From Bifidobacterium bombi DSM 19703 (lineage in GTDB: Bacteria > Actinomycetota > Actinomycetes > Actinomycetales > Bifidobacteriaceae): a stretch of 64,000 bases of DNA. The stretch lies in NCBI RefSeq assembly GCF_000737845.1, contig NZ_ATLK01000002.1:186006-250005 (forward strand), read 5' to 3'. The notes beneath the pieces were generated by a model, which did not search any database, was not told where the DNA came from, and was given only the letters and a program-made list of their open reading frames with translations. Positions 52,084 to 62,629 of the stretch are shown here, piece after piece; the stretch's first letter is position 1, and every line of letters starts with the position of its first letter. Position numbers and translations under genes: made by a program.

Positions 52084-52397
52084 GTGGTGTCATGATGAGG
52101 GATTGCGTATGGGCTTTCGGCAACGTCTACTAAGCACGGATGAATGATTTCTTTTCTTGACGTGAGATGCATGTTGTCGTATGCGCGAGTCGGGTACGGC
52201 TTTCCCACTCCAGTGTCGCGGTTGGTCTAGATGACCTGTATAATTAATTGTTGTTGTGTTTCCTACGGGGTCCTTCAAAGCGCTTTCCCACTCGCACTCG
52301 AGGACTTTCAGGGAGCCCACGGAACATGAGGTCGAGGTTTCGTTTCTGCTACAGCGAGGCATCGACCCGGAACACAATATAAGGAAAAGGTACACTC
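52084..52397 (+). promoter_or_regulatory. Leader and promoter region of rplM-rpsI
   Basis: TATAAT at 52239-52244 would give a 150-nt leader before the GTG at 52398. GCTTTCCCACTC occurs twice (52198-52209 and 52279-52290), an exact 12-bp repeat. The leader may bind a ribosomal protein, which is known for L13 leaders in other bacteria; no structure was modelled. Confidence 0.45.
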
Positions 52398-52847
52398 GTG
52401 AAAACTTTCACACCGAAGCCAGCTGATCTGACTCACGACTGGTACATCATTGACGCCAGCGACGTCGTATTGGGCAGGCTTGCCACTACCGCGGCCATAT
52501 TGCTTCGCGGTAAGAACAAGCCGACATTCGCACCCAATGCCGATTCCGGTGCCCATGTCATCGTCATCAATGCCGAGAAGATTGCCTTGACCGGCAACAA
52601 GCTCAGCAAGGTGCTTTATTCGCATTCAGGCCGTCCAGGTGGTCTGCGTGAGGATTCTTATGCCGATTTGCTTAAGAAGAACCCCCGCCGCATCATCGAG
52701 TCGGCGGTGAAGGGAATGCTTCCCAAGAACAAGCTCGCAGCCGTACAACTGCGTCGTCTGCACGTGTTTGCGGGCGCCGAGCATCCGCACACAGCCCAGA
52801 AGCCCCAGCCTGTGGAGATTGAAAAGATCTCCCAGCAGGTCAAGTGA
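52398..52847 (+). CDS. rplM: Ribosomal protein L13
   Basis: 149 residues from GTG 52398, with AAGGAAAAGG upstream. Large-subunit protein. Typical start [20 protein letters not shown], then [20 protein letters not shown] and the signature [20 protein letters not shown]. Co-transcribed with rpsI 20 bp downstream. Confidence 0.97.
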   Translation: MKTFTPKPADLTHDWYIIDASDVVLGRLATTAAILLRGKNKPTFAPNADSGAHVIVINAEKIALTGNKLSKVLYSHSGRPGGLREDSYADLLKKNPRRIIESAVKGMLPKNKLAAVQLRRLHVFAGAEHPHTAQKPQPVEIEKISQQVK

Positions 52848-52867
52848 ACCGAGAGGAGAAATACATC

Positions 52868-53368
52868 ATGGCTGAAAATACCGAAAACTCCGAAGTTCAA
52901 GAGACCGAGGCCGGCGAAGAGACGTTGACGAGCTATACTACGGAAACCAATGAAGGTGCCGGCACCGGCACCTCGCAGATTGCGCCGGGCTATGGCACCG
53001 GTCGTCGTAAAGAGGCTGTGGCGCGTGTGCGTCTCACCCCCGGCTCAGGCAACTGGAGCATCAACGGACGCACGCTTGAGGAGTTCTTCCCCTCACGCCT
53101 TCAGCAGCGCGAAGTCAATTCGCCCATCGTCCTGCTCAAGCTTGAGAACAAGTTCGACATCACCGTTCTGGTCGATGGTGGCGGTACCACGGGTCAGGCC
53201 GGAGCCATCCGTCTGGGCGTGGCCCGCGCCTTGAACGAAATCGACCGTGAGGCCAATCGTCCCGCACTGAAGAAGGCCGGATTCCTCACCCGCGACGCGC
53301 GTGTCGTGGAACGCAAGAAGGCTGGTCTGCACAAGGCACGTCGCGCTCCGCAGTTCTCGAAGCGTTGA
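52868..53368 (+). CDS. rpsI: Ribosomal protein S9
   Basis: 166 residues from ATG 52868, preceded by GAGAGGAG. Small-subunit protein whose C-terminal tail reaches the P site. The acidic 45-residue N-terminal extension ([20 protein letters not shown]) is typical of actinobacteria. Core: [38 protein letters not shown], and the tail [17 protein letters not shown]. Ends the rplM-rpsI operon. Confidence 0.97.
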   Translation: MAENTENSEVQETEAGEETLTSYTTETNEGAGTGTSQIAPGYGTGRRKEAVARVRLTPGSGNWSINGRTLEEFFPSRLQQREVNSPIVLLKLENKFDITVLVDGGGTTGQAGAIRLGVARALNEIDREANRPALKKAGFLTRDARVVERKKAGLHKARRAPQFSKR

Positions 53369-53402
53369 TTTTGTTTCGTGCGGCATCTGCCGTACGTTGA
53401 TT

Positions 53403-53441
53403 CGTCGGTCCTGGAACCTTTGGTTTCGAGACCGACGTTTT
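53403..53441 (+). terminator. Terminator after rpsI
   Basis: CGTCGGTC (53403-53410) with GACCGACG (53430-53437), 19-nt loop, then TTTT. Confidence 0.75.
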
Positions 53442-53695
53442 GCGTTGTTATGTGCAATTTCGCAGTTGGTATCCTGTTCAAGGTGCCAATGCGGTCACTC
53501 AGAATTCGTTCATTGCTTTATGAAACCTGGATTCCGAGCCTTCGCGGACCGGCGGTGGTCGTTGTTAGCAGCAGTGGTCTGTAGTCAGGTGTGTGGCATA
53601 CGCTGTGTCGTATCTGGGTCATATGACCGATTTGAACCGAGCTGGATCTGTGGTTGAGTCCGCAGTCTGCCGAATGAGAGCCATAGGGGGTTGTT
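53442..53695. other. Gap between rpsI terminator and VOC gene
   Basis: About 250 bp with no gene or clear element seen. It must contain the promoter of the VOC gene. Confidence 0.4.
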
Positions 53696-54091
53696 ATGAC
53701 GCCGATGTCCGCATACGTCACCGATTTTCAGCATTCCGGGATGCCGGCGAAGGATCTGGATGAGACGATTGAATTCTACACCCAGAAGTTAGGCTTTGAG
53801 TTGGTTGGCATTTACCCCAATGGGCAGAACCGTTGTGCATTCCTTCGTTACGGCTGCCTCACGATAGAGACATGGGAAGGTGATTCGGTGGCCATGCGTG
53901 ATGGCGCCATCAACCACTGGGCGTTGGATACCCCGGACATCGACGCGGCCTTCGAAAACGCGAAGGCCCTCGGGCTTGAGCTGAAGGATTCGCAGGTGCG
54001 GAGCATCCCCACGTTTTGGAATAACGGAATCCGTTATTCCAATGTGTATGGTCCCAATCGAGAGATTATCGAGTTCTGTCAGATTGTCTGA
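53696..54091 (+). CDS. VOC-family (glyoxalase-like) protein
   Basis: 131 residues. It has the vicinal-oxygen-chelate pattern: FQHSGMPAKDLDETIEFYTQKLGFELVG, broken here into HSGMPAKDL and FYTQKLGFELVG, a central ETWEG, then INHWALDTPDIDAAFENAKA and VYGPNREIIEFCQ. Metal ligands would be H in QHSG, H in NHWAL and E in EIIEFC. It could be a lactoylglutathione-lyase-like or isomerase enzyme; the substrate is not predictable. Single gene. Confidence 0.85.
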   Translation: MTPMSAYVTDFQHSGMPAKDLDETIEFYTQKLGFELVGIYPNGQNRCAFLRYGCLTIETWEGDSVAMRDGAINHWALDTPDIDAAFENAKALGLELKDSQVRSIPTFWNNGIRYSNVYGPNREIIEFCQIV

Positions 54092-54503
54092 ACGGTGGTG
54101 TTCTCGTGCTCCGACCTTGGAAGACGTGCGTGGTGACGGAGCGACCGGAGAATGTCATAGAGAAGTGTGACGGTGGCAATCCTCGCAAATACGGCTATGT
54201 TAGCGATAACATTTTCTTTTGGGGAAACTTGTTTTTGTTCGTATTTGTGATGAATTAGTTATATTAGACTGAGCTTATACACATATTCAGCAATGAAATG
54301 AACAAATCTGTGCGAATATGTTATAAAAGACTTTCCAAGGCTCACAAAACACAACATTTTGTTACCTTCGGCGTACCTCATTATATTGTCATATAAGTCA
54401 CATTCGACGGGTATGTGCGGTGTCTGCACGAGATTGGTGATGTACGGACAAGTGCATGGATTCGAGTGGACGAAGTGTTGGTCAACTGATATCGAGGAGA
54501 ATC
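54092..54503. promoter_or_regulatory. Long AT-rich region upstream of adhE
   Basis: About 410 bp. AT-rich from 54190 to 54390, suggesting a long leader or multiple control sites. I looked for a Rex-type palindrome (TTGTGAA-N4-TTCACAA) and saw no good match. GAGGAGA at 54493-54499 is the adhE ribosome site. Confidence 0.4.
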
Positions 54504-57272
54504 ATGGGGAGTACTTCTGCAAAGCATTCAGCTTCGACACGTAAGACTGCGTCAATGGAAGCTGCAAAGGGGCAACGTTCGGAAGAATTGGATGCTGGGC
54601 ATGCGGCCACTGACGAGGTCGATGTCTTGGTGCAGCGCGCTTTGAAGGCGTTGGACGAGTTTGAGCGATTGGATCAGAAGCAGGTCGATCGCATCGTCGC
54701 TAAGGCGTCCGTCGCGGCGTTGAATAAGCATCTGGTGCTGGCGAAGATGGCGGTCGATGAGACCGGTCGAGGTTTGGTGGAGGACAAAGCCACCAAGAAC
54801 ATCTTCGCCTGCGAGCATGTGACGCATTATCTATCGGGGCAGAAAACTGTCGGCATTATCAGGGAGGATGACGTTCTCGGCATTGATGAGGTGGCCGAGC
54901 CGGTGGGCGTGGTTGCGGGCGTCACGCCCGTGACGAACCCCACGTCGACGGCGATATTCAAGTCGCTGATTGCCTTGAAGACCCGTTGTCCCATCGTATT
55001 CGGATTCCACCCGAGCGCTCAGCAATGTTCGGTGGAGGCAGCCCGCATAGTCCGTGATGCTGCAATTGCGGCGGGGGCTCCGGAAAACTGCATCCAATGG
55101 ATCGAGCATCCTTCCATTGAAGCCACGAATGCCCTTATGAGGCATCCGAACGTGGCTACGATTCTTGCCACTGGCGGGCCAGGCATGGTTCAGGCCGCGT
55201 ACTCGTCCGGTAAGCCTGCCCTAGGCGTCGGCGCCGGCAATGCCCCTGCTTATGTGGATTCCGACGTGGACGTGGCTCGTGTCGCCAATGATCTCGTGCT
55301 TTCGAAGCATTTTGATTACGGTATGATCTGCGCTACAGAGCAGGCCATAATCGCCCGCAGCGACGTTTATGACGAGCTCGCAGCGGAGCTTGGCCGGCGC
55401 AAGGCCTATTTCGTCGATTCCGAGGAAAAAGCCAAGCTTGAGCGGTATATGTTCGGCTGCACCGCCGGTTCTCATGGTCATCCCAAACTCAATTCCGTGG
55501 TACCCGGCAAATCTCCGCAATACATCGCTCACGAAGCCGGTTTTGAGATTCCGCAGGACGCCACGATTATCATCGCCGAGTGCAAGGAGGTCGGTGACGA
55601 AGAGCCTCTGACGCTGGAGAAGCTTTGCCCGGTCCATGCCATGCTCCGCGCCGACGACAAGGAGGAAGGGTTCCGCATGTGCGAGCAGATGCTCGAGTTC
55701 GGTGCCGGACACACCGCCGTGATCCATACCAACAACCAGGATCTGGTACGCGAATACGGCCTGAGGATGCATGCTTGCCGAATCATATGGAACCAGCCGT
55801 CATCGTTGGGAGGAATCGGAGACATCTATAACTCCATCGCGCCTTCGTTGACGCTGGGCTGTGGTTCATATGGAGGGAATTCCGTTTCAGGTAACGTACA
55901 GGCGGTCAATCTTATCAATGTAAAGCGTATTGCACGGAGGAACAACAACATGCAGTGGTTCAAGGTGCCGGCCAAGACTTATTTCGAACCCAATGCCATC
56001 CGTTACCTTCGCGACATGTACAACATCCAGCGCGTGGTCATCGTCTGTGACAAGATCATGGAGCAGCTTGGAATCATTGACAAGGTCATCGACCAGCTGC
56101 GTGCGCGACCTAATACCGTCACCTTCCGCATCATCGACTATGTCGAACCTGAGCCGAGCATTGATACCGTCGAACGCGGTGCGGCCATGATGCGTGAGGA
56201 ATTCCAGCCCGACACCATCATCGCCATAGGAGGCGGGTCACCGATGGATGCAGCGAAGGTCATGTGGCTGCTGTACGAGCACCCGGAGATTTCCTTCGAC
56301 GACGTGCGTGAGAAGTTCTTTGACATACGCAAGCGCGCCTTCCGCATTCCTCCGCTGGGCAAGAAGGCGAAGCTGGTGTGTGTTCCCACGTCTTCCGGTA
56401 CAGGTTCTGAGGTGACGCCGTTCGCGGTCATCACAGATCACAAGACCGGTTATAAATACCCGATCACGGATTATGCGCTGACGCCGTCCGTTGCCATCGT
56501 CGACCCTGTTCTGGCCCGTACGCAGCCCAGGACCTTGGCTTGCAATACCGGCTTCGATGCCCTCACTCATTGTGTTGAATCGTACGTCTCTGTGTATGCG
56601 AACGATTTTACAGACGGGATGGCGCTCCACGCAGCCAAGCTCATCTGGGACAATCTTGACGTTTCTGTCAATGCCGAGCCGGGAGAGCGCAAGATCAAGG
56701 CGCAGGAGAAAATGCACAATGCCGCCACGATGGCGGGTATGGCTTTCGGATCGGCGTTCCTGGGCATGTGCCATGGCATGGCCCACACAATCGGTGCACT
56801 TTTCGACGTGGCTCACGGCAAGGTGAATTCCATCCTGCTTCCGTATGTCATCCGTTATAACGGTTCGATTCCGAGCGACCCGACCAGTTGGCCGAAATAC
56901 GACCACTATGTAGCGCCTGAACGCTACCAGGAATTCGCGCGCGAGATAGGCGTCGAACCAGGTGCCACCCCCGAGGAGGGTGTGGAGAATCTTGCCTGTG
57001 CAATCGAAGATTATCGCGACGACAAATTGGGTATGGATTCCTGTTTCCAACAGTGCGGAGTCGATGAAAGCCGCTATTGGGAGCTGCTCGACCATATAGG
57101 CATGAGAGCTTATGAGGACCAGTGCACTCCGGCGAATCCGCGCGTCCCCATGATCGAGGATATGAAGGACATCGCGATCGCCGCCTACTATGGCATTTCA
57201 CAGGAAGAAGGGCATCGTATGCGTACCGAGCGTGAAGGGGTGGAAGCGACGCAGGAGGCCTCCGATCGCTGA
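54504..57272 (+). CDS. adhE: Bifunctional acetaldehyde-CoA/alcohol dehydrogenase
   Basis: 922 residues from ATG 54504 (GAGGAGA). It reduces acetyl-CoA to acetaldehyde and then ethanol, regenerating NAD in the bifid-shunt fermentation. The N-terminal aldehyde dehydrogenase half has PVGVVAGVTPVTNPTSTAIF, CRIIWNQPSSLGG and the catalytic Cys in YGMICATEQA. The C-terminal iron-alcohol dehydrogenase half has GGGSPMDAAKVMWLLYEHPE, GTGSEVTPFAVITDHKTGYK and the iron-binding His set in FLGMCHGMAHTIGALFDVAH. It lies just before the S10 operon, a layout I associate with bifidobacteria. Confidence 0.97.
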   Translation: MGSTSAKHSASTRKTASMEAAKGQRSEELDAGHAATDEVDVLVQRALKALDEFERLDQKQVDRIVAKASVAALNKHLVLAKMAVDETGRGLVEDKATKNIFACEHVTHYLSGQKTVGIIREDDVLGIDEVAEPVGVVAGVTPVTNPTSTAIFKSLIALKTRCPIVFGFHPSAQQCSVEAARIVRDAAIAAGAPENCIQWIEHPSIEATNALMRHPNVATILATGGPGMVQAAYSSGKPALGVGAGNAPAYVDSDVDVARVANDLVLSKHFDYGMICATEQAIIARSDVYDELAAELGRRKAYFVDSEEKAKLERYMFGCTAGSHGHPKLNSVVPGKSPQYIAHEAGFEIPQDATIIIAECKEVGDEEPLTLEKLCPVHAMLRADDKEEGFRMCEQMLEFGAGHTAVIHTNNQDLVREYGLRMHACRIIWNQPSSLGGIGDIYNSIAPSLTLGCGSYGGNSVSGNVQAVNLINVKRIARRNNNMQWFKVPAKTYFEPNAIRYLRDMYNIQRVVIVCDKIMEQLGIIDKVIDQLRARPNTVTFRIIDYVEPEPSIDTVERGAAMMREEFQPDTIIAIGGGSPMDAAKVMWLLYEHPEISFDDVREKFFDIRKRAFRIPPLGKKAKLVCVPTSSGTGSEVTPFAVITDHKTGYKYPITDYALTPSVAIVDPVLARTQPRTLACNTGFDALTHCVESYVSVYANDFTDGMALHAAKLIWDNLDVSVNAEPGERKIKAQEKMHNAATMAGMAFGSAFLGMCHGMAHTIGALFDVAHGKVNSILLPYVIRYNGSIPSDPTSWPKYDHYVAPERYQEFAREIGVEPGATPEEGVENLACAIEDYRDDKLGMDSCFQQCGVDESRYWELLDHIGMRAYEDQCTPANPRVPMIEDMKDIAIAAYYGISQEEGHRMRTEREGVEATQEASDR

Positions 57273-57300
57273 GGGGTCGATAACAGGCTCTCCATTACCG

Positions 57301-57335
57301 GCGGGGCGATATGGGAAATTCCCATGCCGCCCCGC
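57301..57335 (+). terminator. Strong hairpin after adhE
   Basis: GCGGGGCG..ATGGGAA pairs with TTCCCAT..CGCCCCGC (2-nt mismatch between the two stem parts). No T tract, so it could also be an mRNA-stabilising hairpin. Confidence 0.6.
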
Positions 57336-57637
57336 TATGTTGCGAAGTGTGTCCTGGGCGGTTGAGTCGTGACAAGGATGGCGAAAACGGCGACACACCC
57401 GGGAAAAAAGTAGCCCCGGGGTGGTTTAATAGAACAGTTGCCTGTTTTAGGGCTCGCAAATTGTTATCCAAATAGCGAGTGCGACCGCAGTTATGTTTTC
57501 GGATAATGTCCGGAAAATGGCCGAAGTGTTGCACACTGATGTGGCTCGGCCTTGAGCTTTTGTTCAGGGTCGTGTACGCCGGTGTCCTTAAATGGGTTGG
57601 TAAATGATTAACGAATCGCAAGAAAGGGCGGACGGCA
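57336..57637 (+). promoter_or_regulatory. Leader region of the S10 operon
   Basis: About 300 bp before rpsJ. Contains paired TCCGGAAAATGGCCGAA-type words near 57508 and a ribosome site AAGAAAGGGCGG. The S10 operon of other bacteria is controlled by L4 binding to its leader; I could not identify an equivalent fold by eye. Confidence 0.35.
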
Positions 57638-57946
57638 ATGGCGGGACAAAAAATCCGCATCAGGCTTAAGTCCTATGACCACGAGGTCATTGACCAGTCG
57701 GCCAAGAAGATCGTCGACACGGTCACGAACGCGGGTGCCACAGTTGTGGGCCCGGTTCCTCTGCCTACCGAGAAGAACGTATTCGTCGTAATTCGTTCTC
57801 CTCATAAATACAAAGATTCTCGCGAGCACTTCGAGATGCGCACGCATAAGCGCCTCATTGACATCGTAGATCCCACTCCGAAAGCCGTGGATTCATTGAT
57901 GCATATCGATTTGCCAGCAGATGTCAACATCGAGATCAAGCTGTAA
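57638..57946 (+). CDS. rpsJ: Ribosomal protein S10
   Basis: 102 residues. First gene of the S10 operon; S10 also acts with NusB in antitermination. [20 protein letters not shown], then [20 protein letters not shown] carrying the S10 signature, and [10 protein letters not shown] at the end. Normal length. Confidence 0.98.
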   Translation: MAGQKIRIRLKSYDHEVIDQSAKKIVDTVTNAGATVVGPVPLPTEKNVFVVIRSPHKYKDSREHFEMRTHKRLIDIVDPTPKAVDSLMHIDLPADVNIEIKL

Positions 57947-57959
57947 GGAGGGGAGAAGC

Positions 57960-58613
57960 ATGGCAAAACAGAAAGCAAATCGCACTGCGCTGCTGGGTCG
58001 TAAGCTCGGCATGTCGCAAGTCTGGGACGAGCAAGGCTTCTTCGTTCCCGTTACGCTGGTGGATGTGTCCACGAACGTGATTACAGCGGTCAAGTCTGAG
58101 GCGAGCGATGGATATTGCGCCGTCCAGCTCGGTTATGGCCAGATCGATCCGCGCAAGGTGACCCGTCCGATGGCCGGTCACTTCGCAAAAGCGGGTGTCA
58201 CTCCGCGTCGTCACCTCGTAGAGGTCCGCACCGAGGACGCCGAAAGCTACAAGCCGGGTCAGGAACTAACGGCCGAGCTTTTCGCTGACGGATCCGAGGT
58301 CGATGTCACGGGAACCACGAAGGGCAAAGGGTTCGCAGGCACCATCAAGCGGTGGGGCTTCAAGTCCTATCGTCGTACTCACGGCTCTCATAAGAACGAG
58401 CGTCGTCCCGGTTCAGTGGGCGCATGCGCCACTCCGAGCCGTATTCTGAAGGGTAAGCGTATGGCTGGCCGCATGGGTCAGAACACCAAGACCGTGCAGA
58501 ACCTCACTATCGTCTCCTCCGACGTGGAGAACGGCATCATTGCCATCAAGGGTGCCCTGCCTGGGCCCAAGGGTGGCATCGTCCTGCTTCGCAACGCCGT
58601 GAAGGGAGAGTGA
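57960..58613 (+). CDS. rplC: Ribosomal protein L3
   Basis: 217 residues from ATG 57960 (AAGGAGGGGAG upstream). NRTALLGRKLGMSQVWDEQG at the start; the signature region KGFAGTIKRWGFKSYRRTHG; GSVGACATPSRILKGKRMAG with the Gln-containing methylation-type loop. 13 bp after rpsJ. Confidence 0.98.
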   Translation: MAKQKANRTALLGRKLGMSQVWDEQGFFVPVTLVDVSTNVITAVKSEASDGYCAVQLGYGQIDPRKVTRPMAGHFAKAGVTPRRHLVEVRTEDAESYKPGQELTAELFADGSEVDVTGTTKGKGFAGTIKRWGFKSYRRTHGSHKNERRPGSVGACATPSRILKGKRMAGRMGQNTKTVQNLTIVSSDVENGIIAIKGALPGPKGGIVLLRNAVKGE

Positions 58614-58618
58614 TCACA

Positions 58619-59278
58619 TTGGCAAAAGTAACATTCAAGGTCACGGATGCCAAGGGCAAGTCCGCTGGCACAGTGGAAGCCCCTGCTGAGATCTTCGGTT
58701 TCAGCGATGAAGAGGTGCAGGCTCATATCCCGATGATTCATCAGGTGGCCACCGCACAGCTCGCCGCTGCTCGCCAAGGCACGCATGCCGTCAAGACTCG
58801 TGGTGAAGTCTCCGGTGGTGGCAAGAAGCCATGGAAGCAGAAGGGCACTGGTCGTGCTCGTCAAGGTTCCACTCGTGCCCCTCAGTGGGTGCATGGCGGC
58901 GTCGTTCACGGACCGGTTCCGCGCGACTACAGCCAGCGCACTCCTAAGAAGATGAAGGCCGGTGCCTTGCGCTACGTGCTTTCCAATCGTGCGAACGCAG
59001 GTCATGTCGCCGTGGTCGATTTCGGTGTCTCACAGGCGCCTTCAACCAAGGCTGCGGTGGCCGCCCTCGCCCCGGTTTGCGGCACTGCGTCCACCGTTGT
59101 GGTGCTCGGTCGCGACCAGAGCAACGAGTGGCTTTCCGTGCGTAACATTCCGTCGGTTCATGTGCTGTTCGCAGATCAGCTCAGCACGTACGATGCGGTC
59201 GTCGCCCAGTACGTCGTCTTCAGCAAGGAAGGCTTTGATGCCTTCGTCGCAGCTAAGACCGAACCCAAGGAGGCCTGA
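58619..59278 (+). CDS. rplD: Ribosomal protein L4
   Basis: 219 residues from TTG 58619 (AAGGGAGAG 8 nt before), giving [20 protein letters not shown]; a GTG at 58610 would overlap rplC but is less well spaced. The extended loop [20 protein letters not shown] is intact. L4 is the known autoregulator of S10 operons in enterobacteria. Confidence 0.96.
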   Translation: MAKVTFKVTDAKGKSAGTVEAPAEIFGFSDEEVQAHIPMIHQVATAQLAAARQGTHAVKTRGEVSGGGKKPWKQKGTGRARQGSTRAPQWVHGGVVHGPVPRDYSQRTPKKMKAGALRYVLSNRANAGHVAVVDFGVSQAPSTKAAVAALAPVCGTASTVVVLGRDQSNEWLSVRNIPSVHVLFADQLSTYDAVVAQYVVFSKEGFDAFVAAKTEPKEA

Positions 59279-59282
59279 AAAC

Positions 59283-59579
59283 ATGGTTGCCATTCGTAAG
59301 CCGGCTCATGACGTCATCTTGAAGCCTGTCGTCTCTGAAAAGAGCTATGCAGGTTCGGATCGCGGGCAGTACACCTTTGTGGTGGCCCCTGATGCGAACA
59401 AGGTACAGATCAAGCAGGCGGTAGAGCAAATCTTCAAAGTGAAGGTGACGAACGTCAACACCCTCAACCGTTCGGGCAAGCGTCAGCGTACCCGTACCGG
59501 TTTCGGAAAGCGCGCCGATCAGAAGCGTGCAATCGTTACCGTAGCCGAGGGGCAGACCATCGACATCTTCGGTAACTGA
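59283..59579 (+). CDS. rplW: Ribosomal protein L23
   Basis: 98 residues. [60 protein letters not shown]. It sits at the peptide exit and binds trigger factor and SRP. 4 bp after rplD. Confidence 0.97.
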   Translation: MVAIRKPAHDVILKPVVSEKSYAGSDRGQYTFVVAPDANKVQIKQAVEQIFKVKVTNVNTLNRSGKRQRTRTGFGKRADQKRAIVTVAEGQTIDIFGN

Positions 59580-59615
59580 CGATTTAGCCGAGAAAGTCAA
59601 AGGAAGAACTACATT

Positions 59616-60446
59616 ATGGCTATTCGCGCATATAAGCCGACGACTCCGGGTCGTCGTGGTGCGTCTGTTTCGGATTTCTCCGATCTTACGCGCTCCACTC
59701 CCGAGAAGTCGTTGGTACGCAAACTCAAGAAGACCGGTGGTCGCAACTCATACGGTCGCGTGACTTCACGTCACCGCGGTGGCGGTCACAAGCGCCAGTA
59801 TCGTCTCATCGATTTCAAGCGTTGGGACAAGGACGGCGTACCTGCAAAGGTCGCTCAGATCGAGTACGACCCCAACCGTTCGGCCCGCATCGCGCTGCTG
59901 CATTATGCAGATGGCGAGAAGCGCTACATCATAGCGCCCGAGGGCGTGAAGCAGGGCGATGTCGTGGAGACCGGCGAGCAGGCTGATATCAAGCCGGGCA
60001 ACAACCTTCCGCTTCGTAATATCCCGACCGGTACGATCGTGCATGCGATAGAGCTTCGTCCTTTGGGCGGTGCGAAAATCGCGCGTTCCGCCGGCGCAGG
60101 CGTACAGCTTGTGGCAAAGGACGGCGCTTTGGCGCAGCTGCGCATGCCCTCTGGCGAGATTCGCAACGTAGATGCTCGTTGCCGTGCCACTGTAGGCGAG
60201 GTCGGCAATTCCGATCACGCCAACATTGAGCTTGGCAAGGCTGGTCGCGCACGTTGGCTTGGCCGCAGGCCCATCACTCGTGGTGAGTCCATGAACGCGG
60301 TCGACCATCCGCATGGTGGTACCACTCGCGGTGGCAAGCCGCCTGTGTCTCCATGGGGCAAGGGCGAGGTCCGCACCCGCCATCCGAAGAAGGCTTCGAA
60401 CAAGATGATTGTTCGGCGTCGTCCAAATGGTAAGAACCGTAAGTAG
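59616..60446 (+). CDS. rplB: Ribosomal protein L2
   Basis: 276 residues. [15 protein letters not shown] start reads [40 protein letters not shown]; and the peptidyl-transferase-associated segment [20 protein letters not shown] with the conserved His. Full length. Confidence 0.98.
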   Translation: MAIRAYKPTTPGRRGASVSDFSDLTRSTPEKSLVRKLKKTGGRNSYGRVTSRHRGGGHKRQYRLIDFKRWDKDGVPAKVAQIEYDPNRSARIALLHYADGEKRYIIAPEGVKQGDVVETGEQADIKPGNNLPLRNIPTGTIVHAIELRPLGGAKIARSAGAGVQLVAKDGALAQLRMPSGEIRNVDARCRATVGEVGNSDHANIELGKAGRARWLGRRPITRGESMNAVDHPHGGTTRGGKPPVSPWGKGEVRTRHPKKASNKMIVRRRPNGKNRK

Positions 60447-60459
60447 GAGTGTCGAAAAG

Positions 60460-60741
60460 ATGACTCGTAGCATCAAGAAGGGCCCATTCGTCGACGCCCA
60501 CTTACAGAAGAAAGTCGACGAGCAGATTGCGAAGGGCACGCACAACGTCATTAAGACGTGGTCGCGTCGCTCCATGGTCACACCTGATTTCATTGGTATG
60601 ACCTTTGCTGTTCACGATGGCCGCAAGCATGTTCCGGTGTTCGTAACCGAATCCATGGTTGGTCATAAACTCGGCGAGTTCGCCCCCACGAAGACCTTCC
60701 GTGGTCACGTGCATGACGACAAAAAAGCAGCCCGCCACTAA
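60460..60741 (+). CDS. rpsS: Ribosomal protein S19
   Basis: 93 residues from ATG 60460 (TAGGAG upstream). [40 protein letters not shown] and the signature [18 protein letters not shown]. Upstream in-frame starts would overlap rplB and are not conserved. Confidence 0.97.
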   Translation: MTRSIKKGPFVDAHLQKKVDEQIAKGTHNVIKTWSRRSMVTPDFIGMTFAVHDGRKHVPVFVTESMVGHKLGEFAPTKTFRGHVHDDKKAARH

Positions 60742-60756
60742 AGGAAGAGATAGATT

Positions 60757-61116
60757 ATGGAAGCTAAGGCAATTGCACGTCACGTACGCGTGACGCCTCG
60801 CAAGGCTCGCCGCATGGTCGACCTCATCCGAGGCAAGCATGTAACGGAAGCCGAGACCATTTTGAAATTCGCTCCGCAGGACGCATCGGATCCGGTGCTC
60901 AAGGTCTTGAAGAGCGCAACCGCGAACGCGCGAGTCAAGGCTGAACAAGCTGGCGAACCGTTCAAGGAGAACGATTTGGTGGTCAAAGAGACCTATGTGG
61001 ATGAGGGCGTGACGCTCAAGCGTTTCCGTGCTCGTGCACAGGGTCGAGCCGGTCGCATCAACAAGCGCACCAGCCACATCACTGTCGTTGTCGCCAGCAA
61101 GGAAGGAGCCCGCTGA
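60757..61116 (+). CDS. rplV: Ribosomal protein L22
   Basis: 119 residues. [20 protein letters not shown] at the start; C-terminal beta-hairpin [20 protein letters not shown] that lines the exit tunnel, the usual site of macrolide-resistance changes. Its stop shares a base with the rpsC start. Confidence 0.97.
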   Translation: MEAKAIARHVRVTPRKARRMVDLIRGKHVTEAETILKFAPQDASDPVLKVLKSATANARVKAEQAGEPFKENDLVVKETYVDEGVTLKRFRARAQGRAGRINKRTSHITVVVASKEGAR

Positions 61117-61946
61117 TGGGTCAGAAGATCAATCCATTAGGCTACCGCCTGGGCATCACCGAGGACCATCGTTCCAAGTGGTTCTCCGACTCAGTCAAGC
61201 CCGGTGAGCGTTACAGTGACTTTGTGCTCGAGGATGACAAGATCCGCAAGGCCATGAACAAAGATCTCGAGCGTGCCGGTGTTTCGCGCATCAACATCGA
61301 GCGTACGCGCGACCGTGTGAACGTGGACATCCACACTGCCCGCCCGGGCATCATCATCGGCCGTCGTGGCGCTGAAGCTGAGCGCGTGCGTGCCAAACTT
61401 GAGAAGATCACAGGCAAGCAGGTTCGTCTTAATATCTTCGAGGTCAAGAACGCCGCCATTGACGCCCAGCTCGTCGCCCAAGGAATCGCCGAACAGCTCA
61501 CCGCACGTGTTACGTTCCGTCGTGCCATGCGCAAAGCTCAGCAGGATGCGATGAGGGCAGGTGCCAAGGGCATTCGAATCAAGCTCTCCGGACGTCTTGG
61601 AGGCGCCGAGATGAGCCGTTCCGAGTTCTACCGTGAAGGTCGTGTACCACTGCAGACGCTTCGTGCGCTTATCGACTATGGCTTCTTCGAGGCCAAGACG
61701 ACTTATGGCCGCATCGGTGTCAAGGTATGGATCTACAAGGGCGATATGACCGAGAAGCAGTTTGATGAGCAGCAGGCGCAGTCCAACAACGGCAATGCTC
61801 GTTCTCGTCGCAACTCGGATCGTCGTCCGCGGAGGAACGATCGTCAGGGAGCTCCCGCCAATGCGGGTGCGTCGACTTCGGCGGCTCCGGCAGCCAAGAC
61901 TGCACCGGCAAACGATGCCGCGCAGCCTCAAGAAGTGAAGGAGTGA
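61116..61946 (+). CDS. rpsC: Ribosomal protein S3
   Basis: 276 residues. [20 protein letters not shown], a KH domain with [20 protein letters not shown], and [20 protein letters not shown]. The C-terminal 60 residues are low complexity ([20 protein letters not shown], then Ala/Pro-rich), an actinobacterial extension. 1-bp overlap with rplV. Confidence 0.97.
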   Translation: MGQKINPLGYRLGITEDHRSKWFSDSVKPGERYSDFVLEDDKIRKAMNKDLERAGVSRINIERTRDRVNVDIHTARPGIIIGRRGAEAERVRAKLEKITGKQVRLNIFEVKNAAIDAQLVAQGIAEQLTARVTFRRAMRKAQQDAMRAGAKGIRIKLSGRLGGAEMSRSEFYREGRVPLQTLRALIDYGFFEAKTTYGRIGVKVWIYKGDMTEKQFDEQQAQSNNGNARSRRNSDRRPRRNDRQGAPANAGASTSAAPAAKTAPANDAAQPQEVKE

Positions 61947-61952
61947 GCGGAT

Positions 61953-62372
61953 ATGCTTATCCCAAAGAGGACAAAATATCGTAAACAGCAGCGCCCCGCG
62001 CGTCGTGGGATGTCCAAGGGCGGCAACGAGATTTCGTTCGGTGATTTCGGTATTCAGGCTTTGGCTCCTGCCTATGTCACCAACCGTCAGATCGAGGCCG
62101 CACGTATCGCCATGACCCGTTACATCAAGCGTGGCGGTCGCGTGTGGATCACGATCTTCCCGGACCGTCCGTTGACCAAGCATGCCTTGGGAAGCCGAAT
62201 GGGTTCCGGTAAGGGTACGCCTGAGTTCTGGATCGCCAATGTGCATCCTGGTCGTGTGATGTTCGAGATCGGTGGCGTCGATGAGACTACAGCAAGGGAA
62301 GCGCTTCGCAGGGCGATTGATAAGCTTCCGATGAAGTGCCGCATTATCGCGCGAGAGGGTGGTGACATCTGA
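61953..62372 (+). CDS. rplP: Ribosomal protein L16
   Basis: 139 residues. [40 protein letters not shown], and [20 protein letters not shown] with the conserved Arg near the A-site finger. Its stop overlaps the rpmC start by 1 bp. Confidence 0.98.
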   Translation: MLIPKRTKYRKQQRPARRGMSKGGNEISFGDFGIQALAPAYVTNRQIEAARIAMTRYIKRGGRVWITIFPDRPLTKHALGSRMGSGKGTPEFWIANVHPGRVMFEIGGVDETTAREALRRAIDKLPMKCRIIAREGGDI

Positions 62373-62626
62373 TGTCAGTCGGAACCGAAGATTACACCGT
62401 CGAAAAACTCAATGAGAAGACCGACGCGGAGATTGAGGGATTCCTCAAGAAGTCAAAGGAAGAGCTGTTCAATTTGCGCTTCCAAAGTGCGACCGGGAAT
62501 CTCGACAACTCCTCGAGGCTTAAGGCTGTCAGGCGCGATGTCGCGAGGATGTACACCATCCTTCGCGAACGTGAGCTTGGGCTCTCTGAGCGTCCTGAGC
62601 AGAATGAAACGAAAGAGGAGGAGTAA
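62372..62626 (+). CDS. rpmC: Ribosomal protein L29
   Basis: 84 residues. [20 protein letters not shown] and [20 protein letters not shown], the latter the L29 signature. Ends with an acidic tail. 1-bp overlap with rplP. Confidence 0.96.
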   Translation: MSVGTEDYTVEKLNEKTDAEIEGFLKKSKEELFNLRFQSATGNLDNSSRLKAVRRDVARMYTILRERELGLSERPEQNETKEEE

Positions 62627-62629
62627 GCG

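Noticed and set aside
54190..54460. Search for a Rex-type redox operator before adhE
   Set aside because: No palindrome close to TTGTGAA-N4-TTCACAA was found by eye.
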